The notes under the pieces are model-generated. The model saw only the letters and a program-made list of their open reading frames with translations. It ran no database searches and was not told the origin of the DNA. Both the position numbers and the translations under genes were made by a program. A stretch of DNA of 7,757 bases from an uncultured Phascolarctobacterium sp. (GTDB lineage: Bacteria; Bacillota; Negativicutes; Acidaminococcales; Acidaminococcaceae), in the NCBI GenBank assembly GCA_946002345.1, contig CAMFZA010000075.1, positions 1 through 7,757 of the forward strand, in the 5' to 3' direction. Of this stretch, positions 1 to 5,782 are shown piece after piece; positions within the stretch are counted from its first letter, which is position 1, and every line of letters starts with the position of its first letter.

Positions 1-384
1 GATATCTTTAATCTTCTTGGAATAAATGCCCATGGGTTCAATGTGAACCTTGCCACCGCTTACCAGGTTCAGCTTACGCTCAGCCACGAATTTGTTCAGA
101 TAGGGCTCGTGTTGGAAGAAGTTGGCATCCAATTCCTTATCATTTAAGGACAGGTTGGGTTTTACATAATCGCTGAATTCGATAACCTGCATATCAACGC
201 CGTCCTTAGCCAGACCAGCCTTGATGTGGTTCAAAATTTCAGCATGGGGAACTGCGGTTGCAACCACATTACTAGCCACTTTTTTATCAGCAGCGGGAGC
301 TGCCTTCATTTCGCCGCCGCAGCCTGCTGCTACCACAGCAATGCTAGCCAATGCGACCATACCAATAAGTAATTTTTTCATCAT
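1..384 (-). CDS. metQ: MetQ/NlpA-family methionine-binding ABC-transporter lipoprotein (C-terminal part outside window)
   Basis: This is the substrate-binding lipoprotein of a MetNIQ-type importer, which captures D/L-methionine outside the membrane and delivers it to the MetI/MetN permease-ATPase. The N-terminus is a lipoprotein signal: MMKK, a hydrophobic stretch (residues 5-20), then AAGC with the acylated cysteine at C22. Position -3 of the lipobox is Ala rather than the commoner Leu. The mature part has family-typical segments: VPHAEIL (45-51), IEFSDYVKPN, LDANFFQHEPYL and a segment around HIEPMGIYSKK. Two ATGs are adjacent (384 and 381). GGAG lies 6 bases before the first and 9 before the second, so either could be used. 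Only 128 codons of a usual roughly 270 are present because the window ends, not because the gene is broken. It has its own promoter and follows the fumarase terminator, so it is a separate transcription unit. Some paralogues bind other small ligands, so methionine is a family-based inference. Confidence 0.9.
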   Translation of the reverse strand, partial: MMKKLLIGMVALASIAVVAAGCGGEMKAAPAADKKVASNVVATAVPHAEILNHIKAGLAKDGVDMQVIEFSDYVKPNLSLNDKELDANFFQHEPYLNKFVAERKLNLVSGGKVHIEPMGIYSKKIKDI

Positions 385-413
385 CTTTCACTCCTTTTCT
401 TGATGACAGCCAA

Positions 414-437
414 AAGATATTGAATGTAATATATCTT
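414..437. promoter_or_regulatory. Operator-like dyad on the metQ -10 region
   Basis: The two 7-base arms AAGATAT (414-420) and ATATCTT (431-437) are perfect inverted repeats separated by 10 bases. The right arm overlaps the metQ -10 hexamer (428-433), and the left arm covers the first transcribed bases. This position suits a repressor site. The sequence does not look like a MetJ box or any operator I can name, and AT-rich DNA produces such dyads by chance, so the role is inferred from position. Confidence 0.4.
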
Positions 438-456
438 ATCCTACCATTTTTGTCAA
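428..456 (-). promoter_or_regulatory. metQ promoter (-35 TTGACA, 17-bp spacer, -10 TATATT)
   Basis: On the minus strand a perfect -35 TTGACA (451-456) is followed by a 17-base spacer and a -10 TATATT (428-433, five of six consensus bases). Transcription would begin near 421, leaving a 5' UTR of about 37 bases. That is too short for an S-box (SAM) riboswitch, so methionine control, if any, must act through a protein or at another level. Confidence 0.85.
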
Positions 457-468
457 CATTAACTTCAC

Positions 469-502
469 AAAAAAAACGGGATAAGCCGTTCTTATCCCGT
501 TT
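469..502 (-). terminator. Rho-independent terminator after the malic enzyme-fumarase operon
   Basis: Read on the minus strand, the arms AAACGGGATAA (502-492) and TTATCCCGTTT (484-474) form an 11-bp stem closed by a 7-base loop. The stem merges into a run of T residues (to 469). It begins 12 bases past the fumarase beta stop codon and ends 12 bases before the metQ -35 box. It therefore cleanly separates the two units. Confidence 0.93.
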
Positions 503-514
503 CTGTAAAATTTG

Positions 515-1081
515 TTACTCTTTACTATATTTGGCAATGCCAACCTTATAAAAATCGTTACCCTCAGCATCGATGCACACGATGGCCGGGAAGTCCTTAA
601 CCTCGTAACGACGAATAGCCTCGGGGCCCAGGTCCTCGTAAGCAATCATGGTTTCGCTCTTGATGGACTTAGCAATCACCGCTGCTGCACCGCCCACAGC
701 CACGAAATACACAGCGCCATACTTCGCACAAGCATCGATAACCTCCTGGCTACGCAGGCCCTTGCCAATCATGCCCCGCATACCCTGCTCAATCATGGTA
801 GGAGTGTATTTGTCCATGCGGCCACTGGTGGTGGGGCCAGCACTGCCCACTACCTCACCCGGTTTGGCCGGAGTGGGGCCTACATAGTAAATTACGTTGT
901 CCTTTAGGTCCAGGGGCAGCTTTTCGCCGCGGCCCAGTGCTTCGTACAAGCGCTTGTGCGCAGCGTCACGGGCGGTATAAATATAACCGGAAATGCGTAC
1001 TACATCACCTGCGTGCAAATCCTTAATGGTTTCAGCAGTCAGAGGCGCTTGAATATATTTAATAGTTGCTTGTTCACTCAT
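515..1081 (-). CDS. Class I fumarate hydratase, beta subunit (C-terminal domain)
   Basis: This is the beta half of the two-subunit, oxygen-sensitive [4Fe-4S] fumarase (EC 4.2.1.2), which hydrates fumarate to malate in the cytoplasm with the alpha subunit encoded just upstream. The 188 residues match the usual size. Conserved segments are SGYIYTARDAAHKRL (31-45), GPTTSGRMDKYTP (82-94), MIGKG (104-108), VGGAAAVIA (129-137) and FPAIVCIDAEGNDFY (164-178). By alignment in my head to E. coli FumA and the Leishmania enzyme, T84 corresponds to the proposed catalytic threonine, and R38, R88 and K107 to substrate-contacting residues. The start at 1081 is fixed by AGGAGG 8 bases upstream, which overlaps the stop codon of alpha (13-base gap). 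L-tartrate dehydratase beta is the main alternative. The malic enzyme linkage favours fumarase. Confidence 0.94.
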   Translation of the reverse strand: MSEQATIKYIQAPLTAETIKDLHAGDVVRISGYIYTARDAAHKRLYEALGRGEKLPLDLKDNVIYYVGPTPAKPGEVVGSAGPTTSGRMDKYTPTMIEQGMRGMIGKGLRSQEVIDACAKYGAVYFVAVGGAAAVIAKSIKSETMIAYEDLGPEAIRRYEVKDFPAIVCIDAEGNDFYKVGIAKYSKE

Positions 1082-1089
1082 GCTAGCGA

Positions 1090-1095
1090 CCTCCT
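1090..1095 (-). promoter_or_regulatory. Ribosome binding site of fumarase beta
   Basis: A perfect AGGAGG lies 8 bases before the ATG at 1081, and its first base is the last base of the fumarase alpha TAA. The overlap should couple beta synthesis to alpha and help keep the two subunits equimolar. It contrasts with alpha itself, which has no visible Shine-Dalgarno sequence. Confidence 0.85.
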
Positions 1096-1949
1096 TATAT
1101 TACTGCTTCCACACGGCGAGCCTGCTGGCAGTTCACGTTAACTGCGCAGGGCAGGCCACCAATATGGGTATGGGTGAATTCAATATTTACGCCCAGTGCA
1201 GTGGTGCTGCCACCCAGACCGGAGGGGCCAACGCCGGTTTTATTTACCAGTTCTAGGATCTCATCCTCCAGTGCTGCATAGCGGGGATCAGCATTATGCT
1301 CACCCAGTTGACGAGTCAGCGCATATTTCGCCAAAATTGCAGCCTGCTCCATATTGCCACCAATGCCCACACCTACGGTGATGGGCGGGCAGGGGTTGGG
1401 ACCTGCGGCACGCACGGTATCCACAACAAATTTTTTGATGCCTTCCACGCCATCAGCAGGCTTGAGCATCTTTAAAGCGCCCATGTTTTCACTGCCGCAG
1501 CCCTTGGGACAAACGACCATTTTAACCTTGTCACCAGAAACGATTTTAGTGTGGATAATAGCGGGGGTGTTATCGCCACTGTTCTTGCGATCAAAAACGG
1601 GGTCACCCACGGAGGACTTACGCAGATAACCATCCACATAGCCCTTGGCTACACCTGCATGAATTGCTTCATACAAATCGCCGCCCACAAAATGCACTTC
1701 TTGGCCAATTTCGAGGAACACAACGGTAAGGCCGGTATCCTGGCACAGGGGCACAGCCTTCTCCTGAGACAACTCAAAGTTTTCAATCAGGGTATTGAGA
1801 ATTTCTTTACCCAAGGGAGATTCTTCAGTTACGGCAGCAGCACGAATTTTGTTCTTTACTGCCTCCGGAAGGTAGTAGCAGGAATCCATGCACAGCTTGG
1901 CTATGGTGAAAGTTACTTCAATAACATAAATATCTCTAATATTTTTCAA
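1095..1949 (-). CDS. Class I fumarate hydratase, alpha subunit ([4Fe-4S] domain)
   Basis: This is the alpha half of the two-subunit fumarase and carries the iron-sulfur cluster. Motifs in order are PLCQDTG (67-73), SVGDPVFDRKNSGDNTPA (113-130), VCPKGCGSENM (146-156), AAGPNPCPP (181-189), GLGGSTTALGV (244-254) and THTHIGG (259-265). Aligned with E. coli FumA, whose three ligands have the same spacing, the cluster cysteines should be C69, C187 and C274. D71, R110 and H262 match active-site residues of the Leishmania enzyme. C147 and C151 are extra. At 284 residues it is full length. No in-frame ATG precedes residue 21, and truncating there would remove a conserved N-terminal segment. The start is therefore taken as TTG at 1949, two bases after the malic enzyme stop, with no clear Shine-Dalgarno sequence. 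Reinitiation by ribosomes finishing malic enzyme is likely. Tartrate dehydratase alpha is the less likely alternative. Confidence 0.93.
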   Translation of the reverse strand: MKNIRDIYVIEVTFTIAKLCMDSCYYLPEAVKNKIRAAAVTEESPLGKEILNTLIENFELSQEKAVPLCQDTGLTVVFLEIGQEVHFVGGDLYEAIHAGVAKGYVDGYLRKSSVGDPVFDRKNSGDNTPAIIHTKIVSGDKVKMVVCPKGCGSENMGALKMLKPADGVEGIKKFVVDTVRAAGPNPCPPITVGVGIGGNMEQAAILAKYALTRQLGEHNADPRYAALEDEILELVNKTGVGPSGLGGSTTALGVNIEFTHTHIGGLPCAVNVNCQQARRVEAVI

Positions 1950-1951
1950 AC

Positions 1952-3184
1952 TTAGCGAGAGAGACGTTTAGAAGTATTGGCCTTTACCTCTTCGGGATCC
2001 ACGATTTTGCGTGCCAGACCGGTTTCGATAGCAACCTTAGCTACAGCAGCTGCTACAGCAGGAGCAAGGCGCGGGTCAAAGGCATCGGGAACTACATAGT
2101 CCTCGCGCAAATCCTTTTCATCAATCAGTTCAGCAATGGCAAAAACAGCAGCAACTTTCATTTCTTCGGTGATGGCTTTAGCGCGCACATCAATAGCACC
2201 GCGGAATACACCTGGGAATACGGATACGTTGTTAACCTGGTTCGGACGATCACTGCGGCCGGTGCCGGCAACAGTTACGCCTGCTTCCTTAGCAGCATCG
2301 TAGCTGGTTTCGGGCACAGGATTTGCCAATGCGAAAACAATGTTCTTTTCAGCCATGCTTTGCATGATTTCTTTAGTGAATACATTGGGAGCAGATACGC
2401 CAATCAAAACATCAGCGCCCTTAGCAGCATCCACCAAGGTACCCTGCAGCTTTTCTTTATTGGTGGTCTTGGCCAATTGAGCCTGGATGCGGTCCAGCTT
2501 TTGGTCAATGCCGTCATAGAGAATACCCCAACGGTCAACCATAATAACATTCTGCGCGCCCATGTTTACCAATAAGCGGCCGATAGCAGAGCCTGCAGCG
2601 CCGCAGCCGTTTACTACGAAGCGAGCAGTACGGAAATCCTTCTTCACATAACGCAGAGCACCCAATACTGCGCTGCAGCAAGCAATAGCAGTACCATGTT
2701 GATCATCATGGAAGACGGGGATATCAGCAATTTCCTTCAGGCGATCTTCAATGTCATAGCATTTAGGAGAGGAGATATCCTCCAAATTGATACCTGCATA
2801 GTTGGGTTCAAGAATTTTTACGGTACGAATGAATTCATCCGGGTCCTTGGTGCCCAGGCACACGGGAACAGCATCCACATCGCCAAAGGTTTTGAACAGA
2901 GCAGCTTTACCTTCCATTACAGGAATAGCAGCCTCAGGTCCAATATCGCCTAAGCCCAGTACGCGGGTGCCGTCGCTGATGATAGCCACCATGTTGCCAC
3001 GACAGGTATATTCAAAGGACAGTCCCTTGTCCTCTTTAATATCCTTACAGGGCTCAGCAACACCGGGGGTGTAAGCCAAAGCTAAATCATGGCGAGTAGC
3101 AATGGGAACCTTACAGCTAACAGCAATTTTACCATTATTGTCTAAATGCAATTTTAAAGCCTCTTCACGCAGTGTCATTGTCAT
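1952..3184 (-). CDS. NAD(P)-dependent malic enzyme (short bacterial type)
   Basis: This enzyme oxidatively decarboxylates malate to pyruvate and CO2 with NAD or NADP and is reversible at high CO2. The 410-residue protein is the short form, like the N-terminal part of E. coli MaeB but without the phosphotransacetylase-like tail. It shows YTPGVAEPC (38-46, catalytic Tyr38), [17 protein letters not shown] (69-85), [17 protein letters not shown] (91-107, catalytic Lys93), NLEDIS (133-138) and FHDDQHGTA (158-166) with acidic metal ligands E135, D136 and D160/D161. The Rossmann fingerprint [10 protein letters not shown] spans 193-202, and FALANPVPE 284-292. The cofactor cannot be decided from sequence alone. 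The frame stays open up to 3526, but GGAGG 8 bases before ATG 3184 and loss of homology beyond it fix the start. It is the first gene of an operon with fumarase, so it shares malate with the next enzyme. Confidence 0.95.
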   Translation of the reverse strand: MTMTLREEALKLHLDNNGKIAVSCKVPIATRHDLALAYTPGVAEPCKDIKEDKGLSFEYTCRGNMVAIISDGTRVLGLGDIGPEAAIPVMEGKAALFKTFGDVDAVPVCLGTKDPDEFIRTVKILEPNYAGINLEDISSPKCYDIEDRLKEIADIPVFHDDQHGTAIACCSAVLGALRYVKKDFRTARFVVNGCGAAGSAIGRLLVNMGAQNVIMVDRWGILYDGIDQKLDRIQAQLAKTTNKEKLQGTLVDAAKGADVLIGVSAPNVFTKEIMQSMAEKNIVFALANPVPETSYDAAKEAGVTVAGTGRSDRPNQVNNVSVFPGVFRGAIDVRAKAITEEMKVAAVFAIAELIDEKDLREDYVVPDAFDPRLAPAVAAAVAKVAIETGLARKIVDPEEVKANTSKRLSR

Positions 3185-3192
3185 ACAATTTA

Positions 3193-3197
3193 CCTCC
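3193..3197 (-). promoter_or_regulatory. Ribosome binding site deciding the malic enzyme start
   Basis: GGAGG on the minus strand is 8 bases from the ATG at 3184 and 14 from the second ATG at 3178, which favours the first. It also rules out the long open frame that continues upstream into yfcE DNA. Confidence 0.85.
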
Positions 3198-3213
3198 AAA
3201 GCACCATTATTAG

Positions 3214-3231
3214 TATACACTATATTGTATA
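3214..3231. promoter_or_regulatory. Operator-like dyad on the malic enzyme -10 box
   Basis: TATACA (3214-3219) and TGTATA (3226-3231) are perfect 6-base inverted repeats with a 6-base spacer. The upper arm overlaps the predicted -10 TACAAT (3224-3229). A regulator bound here would block or modulate the malic enzyme-fumarase operon. I recognise no named operator, and the AT-rich context makes chance occurrence plausible. Confidence 0.35.
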
Positions 3232-3252
3232 TGAAGTGCCATGATATTGCAA
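3224..3252 (-). promoter_or_regulatory. Promoter of the malic enzyme-fumarase operon
   Basis: On the minus strand, -35 TTGCAA (3247-3252, four of six consensus bases) is followed by exactly 17 bases and then -10 TACAAT (3224-3229, five of six). Transcription would begin near 3217, giving a leader of about 33 bases to the ATG at 3184. Confidence 0.65.
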
Positions 3253-3359
3253 GTAAAATTCTTGTGAATGTGCTTAAATTTTCTTTTTTTCTGCCAATTG
3301 TAATGAATGTTGCATTAAATGACCTCTTGTAACAGCTCTTTTGCCAAGGTAAATTCTGC

Positions 3360-3839
3360 TTAAATCTTGAAAAATTCCACCTCCGGTGTTGCTCCCTTTT
3401 GCAGGGTAAGCACCGCAAAGCTTGGTTCAGAACCACCCCTAGGCCGGAAGGGACTGCCAGGATTAATGAGCAGCGTGTCCCCATAATACTCGCATAGGGG
3501 CACATGGGTGTGCCCAAAAACCACAATATCCTGGTCCAACGCCTTGGCCCAATAACCCAAATCCGCCGTCACCTTCCACTGAATATACTTATGCCCATGG
3601 GTAATCCACAGCTTATAATCTTCTAAGACTAAAAACTCATCCACCTTGGTATCATTAGCAAACAAATCACAATTTCCACGCACGGAAACTGTTTGGATAC
3701 CCGTCAGATTCTGCAATAGATTTGCATCCTCTGCGTGGTCGCCAGTGTGCAGCCACAAATCCACTGGTGGCGTTACGCTGAGCAGCTTACGCATAGCCTG
3801 CTGGCTTCCATGGGTATCACCGGTAATACCTATTTTCAT
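3360..3839 (-). CDS. yfcE: YfcE/MJ0936-family metallophosphoesterase
   Basis: This is a small dinuclear-metal phosphodiesterase of the calcineurin-like superfamily. Characterised members (E. coli YfcE, M. jannaschii MJ0936) hydrolyse artificial phosphodiesters in vitro, and the physiological substrate is unknown. All metal-site motifs are present in 159 residues: GDTHG (7-11, D8 and H10), GDH (33-35, D34), GNCD (55-58, N56), THGH (80-83) and GHTH (109-112), followed by NPGSPFRPRGG (126-136). Length is normal for the family. The start at 3839 overlaps the rdgB stop by four bases (ATGA), with GGAG nine bases upstream inside rdgB, so translation is coupled. The rdgB-yfcE pair is common in Firmicutes, where both are thought to have housekeeping roles. 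Nothing in the sequence indicates a special role in this operon. Confidence 0.93.
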   Translation of the reverse strand: MKIGITGDTHGSQQAMRKLLSVTPPVDLWLHTGDHAEDANLLQNLTGIQTVSVRGNCDLFANDTKVDEFLVLEDYKLWITHGHKYIQWKVTADLGYWAKALDQDIVVFGHTHVPLCEYYGDTLLINPGSPFRPRGGSEPSFAVLTLQKGATPEVEFFKI

Positions 3840-4429
3840 TTCTTTTTGCTCCAGATAGCCACCAATTTGCGAATTGCTTTACCCCGGTGGCTAATTTTGT
3901 TCTTTTCCTGCAGGGACGCCTCGCCCATGCCCTTGTGCAGCTCTGTGGACCAAAAGAGGGGATCATAGCCGAAGCCCAGCTCTCCCAAGGGCTTGTGCAG
4001 GAGCATGCCGTCGCAGATGCCATCCACTTCGTTTAAAACCTTGCCATTAGGTTCAGCCACGCACAGAGCACAGCGAAAACGGCAGATACGCTTTACCTGA
4101 AATTTCATATTCAGCAAAAGCAGCTCATTATTTTCCTCATCCGTAGCCTTTTCGCCAGCATAACGGGCGCTGCGTACGCCGGGAGCTCCGTCCAAGGCCT
4201 GCACCTCCAGACCGCTATCATCAGCAATGCAGGGCTTGCCCAGCTTTTTAGCGTAATAGGTAGCCTTAAGGCGCGCGTTAGCCGCAAAGGTGCGACCATT
4301 CTCCAGGGGCTCTTCAACAGGCTCGAAATCAGCCAAATACTTGATCTCGATGGGCAAATCCTTCATCAATGTCTTGAACTCCTCCACCTTGCCCTGGTTA
4401 TGGGTGGCGACTACTAATTCCTTTAACAT
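3836..4429 (-). CDS. rdgB: RdgB/HAM1 non-canonical purine NTP pyrophosphatase (XTP/dITP)
   Basis: It hydrolyses ITP, dITP and XTP to the monophosphate and pyrophosphate, keeping deaminated purines out of DNA and RNA. The 197 residues match the family. Signatures are VATHNQGK (7-14), TFAANARLKA (47-56), ADDSGLEV (69-76, catalytic acidic residues), PGVRSARYAG (83-92), GFGYDPLF (152-159) and EKNKISHRGKA (175-185, base recognition and lysines). None of the expected key residues is missing. A stretch rich in Cys and basic residues (RICRFRCALC, 114-123) lies between the conserved blocks and looks like normal variation. The start at 4429 has AGGA about seven bases upstream. An 18-base gap separates it from the HDAC-fold gene, and it overlaps yfcE by four bases. 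Confidence 0.96.
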   Translation of the reverse strand: MLKELVVATHNQGKVEEFKTLMKDLPIEIKYLADFEPVEEPLENGRTFAANARLKATYYAKKLGKPCIADDSGLEVQALDGAPGVRSARYAGEKATDEENNELLLLNMKFQVKRICRFRCALCVAEPNGKVLNEVDGICDGMLLHKPLGELGFGYDPLFWSTELHKGMGEASLQEKNKISHRGKAIRKLVAIWSKKK

Positions 4430-4447
4430 GTAAAATCCTCATTTCAA

Positions 4448-5782
4448 TTAAATATTCTCAATCTCTCCCGTAGCAACATCCTGCACCAGTACATATTGCC
4501 ATTTATGAGCCTTTTGCTCTCGCAAGGCTTCATCATAAGCCTTTGCACGACATTGAGGACAAACTCCTCGAGGCAGGCAAACAATAAAAGCACTTTGGTC
4601 ACCAAAACGCGTTCCCTCAGCCGCTGTCTGAATGGTGAAATAACCACCGCAGGCATGATAGCCACAATAGCGCAGTGTTTCTACCTGCTCTTCACGAATG
4701 CCTTCTTCGTCATAATAGATGTGCTTGCGCCGCTGCCATACTCCATTGCATTTGGCCAACAGCCTTTGCTGCATTTCCTCCCGCTTAAAGTAAATCTCCC
4801 CGGACTGCTGGATAAGCTGGTCCACTCTTTGGTTACAGCGTGGGTCCTGACGGCGCCAAAGGCTCATGTCCGGCTCCACAACCTTGCTATAATCCATGCC
4901 AGCCATGGCCAGAATGATGCCAGTATTTACATAGGGTAGCGCACTTTCAATGGAATAGCCCCCTTCAAGCACCGCAATATCTGCCTTGAGCTTGTCCGCC
5001 AAGCGTGCATAGCCAGCGGCAGTGATCTGCATGGAAGCCAGCGGATCGCTGAAATGATTGTCCTGCCCGGCACTATTGATAATCAACTCCGGCTGAAAAT
5101 CCTCTAAAATATGGCTAATTAAGCCATCGTATAGGCGATGCAGTCCCTCGTCACCGGTGCCCGGAAGGAGGGGTAGATTAATATTGGTGCCCCAGGCGGC
5201 AGGGCTACCTGCCTCCTCAGGAAAGCCCGTGCCCGGATAGAGGGTGCGACCATCCTGATGAAAGGAGATGTAGAGTGTATTGGGATCATGGTAAAAAACA
5301 TCCTGGGAGCCATCACCATGGTGGACATCTGTATCCACCACGGCAATTTTGCGAATGCCATACTTGCTCCTTAAATATTCTACCATTATTGCTTCAATAT
5401 TAACAGTACAAAATCCACGAATTCCATGTACAACACGCATGGCATGGTGTCCGGGAGGACGCACCAAGGCAAAGGCACGCTGAACCTCGCCCTTCATTAC
5501 TGCATCAGCGGCCACCAGGCAGCCACCGGCGGAGGTCAGATGGGCAGGTGTTATTACCCGGGAAATAGCAGGTACCCCCACATGAGCACGCTGCAAATCA
5601 TTGATTTCTGCAAGGCGAGGCCTATATTCGCGAATTTCTTCGCAATCAAATAAGCCTTCCTCTTCCAATTGGTCCCTAGTATAGAGCAAGCGCTCCTGGC
5701 GCTCGGGATGTCCCGGAGAAATCATCCAATCAAAGGCAGGGAAAAACACCAGCCCCAATGTGTTTTTTTCACTTTTTGCCAT
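4448..5782 (-). CDS. Histone-deacetylase-superfamily Zn amidohydrolase with Cys-rich C-terminal extension
   Basis: Bacterial members of this fold (AcuC, acetylpolyamine amidohydrolases, HDLP) cleave acetyl-amide bonds on proteins or small amines; the substrate here is unknown. The catalytic domain (about residues 10-300) is complete: PGHPERQERL (23-32), RPPGHHA with the His dyad H112/H113, GFCTVN (123-128), VVDTDVHHGDG (148-158) giving zinc ligands D152 and H154, SAGQDNHFSDPL (237-248) giving the third ligand D241, and EGGY with catalytic Y276. Usual AcuC-type proteins end near 310-390 residues. This one runs to 444, and its tail contains C373, H376, C378, C402, C408 and C411, which could bind zinc. 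The start at 5782 overlaps the hyuA-like stop by one base (TGATG), with GGAGG about ten bases upstream. Coupling to the upstream ATPase suggests a joint role, but the substrate is not readable from sequence. Confidence 0.9.
   Translation of the reverse strand: MAKSEKNTLGLVFFPAFDWMISPGHPERQERLLYTRDQLEEEGLFDCEEIREYRPRLAEINDLQRAHVGVPAISRVITPAHLTSAGGCLVAADAVMKGEVQRAFALVRPPGHHAMRVVHGIRGFCTVNIEAIMVEYLRSKYGIRKIAVVDTDVHHGDGSQDVFYHDPNTLYISFHQDGRTLYPGTGFPEEAGSPAAWGTNINLPLLPGTGDEGLHRLYDGLISHILEDFQPELIINSAGQDNHFSDPLASMQITAAGYARLADKLKADIAVLEGGYSIESALPYVNTGIILAMAGMDYSKVVEPDMSLWRRQDPRCNQRVDQLIQQSGEIYFKREEMQQRLLAKCNGVWQRRKHIYYDEEGIREEQVETLRYCGYHACGGYFTIQTAAEGTRFGDQSAFIVCLPRGVCPQCRAKAYDEALREQKAHKWQYVLVQDVATGEIENI

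Larger units (their letters stand above)
3185..3359. other. Intergenic region between yfcE and malic enzyme
   Basis: These 175 bases hold the malic enzyme promoter, its operator-like dyad and its ribosome binding site. I find no GC-rich stem followed by a T-run on the minus strand, so transcripts from the upstream four-gene operon may read through into the malic enzyme genes. A weak 5-base dyad, TAATG (3301-3305) and CATTA (3313-3317), lies about 50 bases upstream of the -35 box and could be incidental. Confidence 0.6.

Noticed and set aside
385..427. Possible S-box/SAM riboswitch before metQ
   Set aside because: Only about 37 bases separate the predicted transcription start from the ATG, far too short for the roughly 100-base aptamer.
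512..907. Plus-strand open frame of 131 codons opposite fumarase beta
   Set aside because: It is the antisense of a highly conserved gene, shows no recognisable domain and lacks a convincing ribosome binding site.
1551..1955. Plus-strand open frame of 134 codons opposite fumarase alpha
   Set aside because: Antisense to a conserved enzyme with all active-site residues intact; no independent coding signal.
3301..3359. Possible terminator after yfcE
   Set aside because: The minus strand shows only weak, interrupted pairing (around CCTTG and CAAGAGG) and no T-run after it.
3185..3526. Open frame extending malic enzyme 114 codons upstream
   Set aside because: The extension overlaps yfcE in another frame, has no malic enzyme homology, and crosses the promoter region; GGAGG and the conserved N-terminus support the start at 3184.
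4496..4939. Plus-strand open frame of 147 codons opposite the HDAC-fold C-terminal extension
   Set aside because: The minus-strand frame continues uninterrupted from the catalytic domain and has patterned cysteines; the plus-strand product has no recognised motif or good initiation site.
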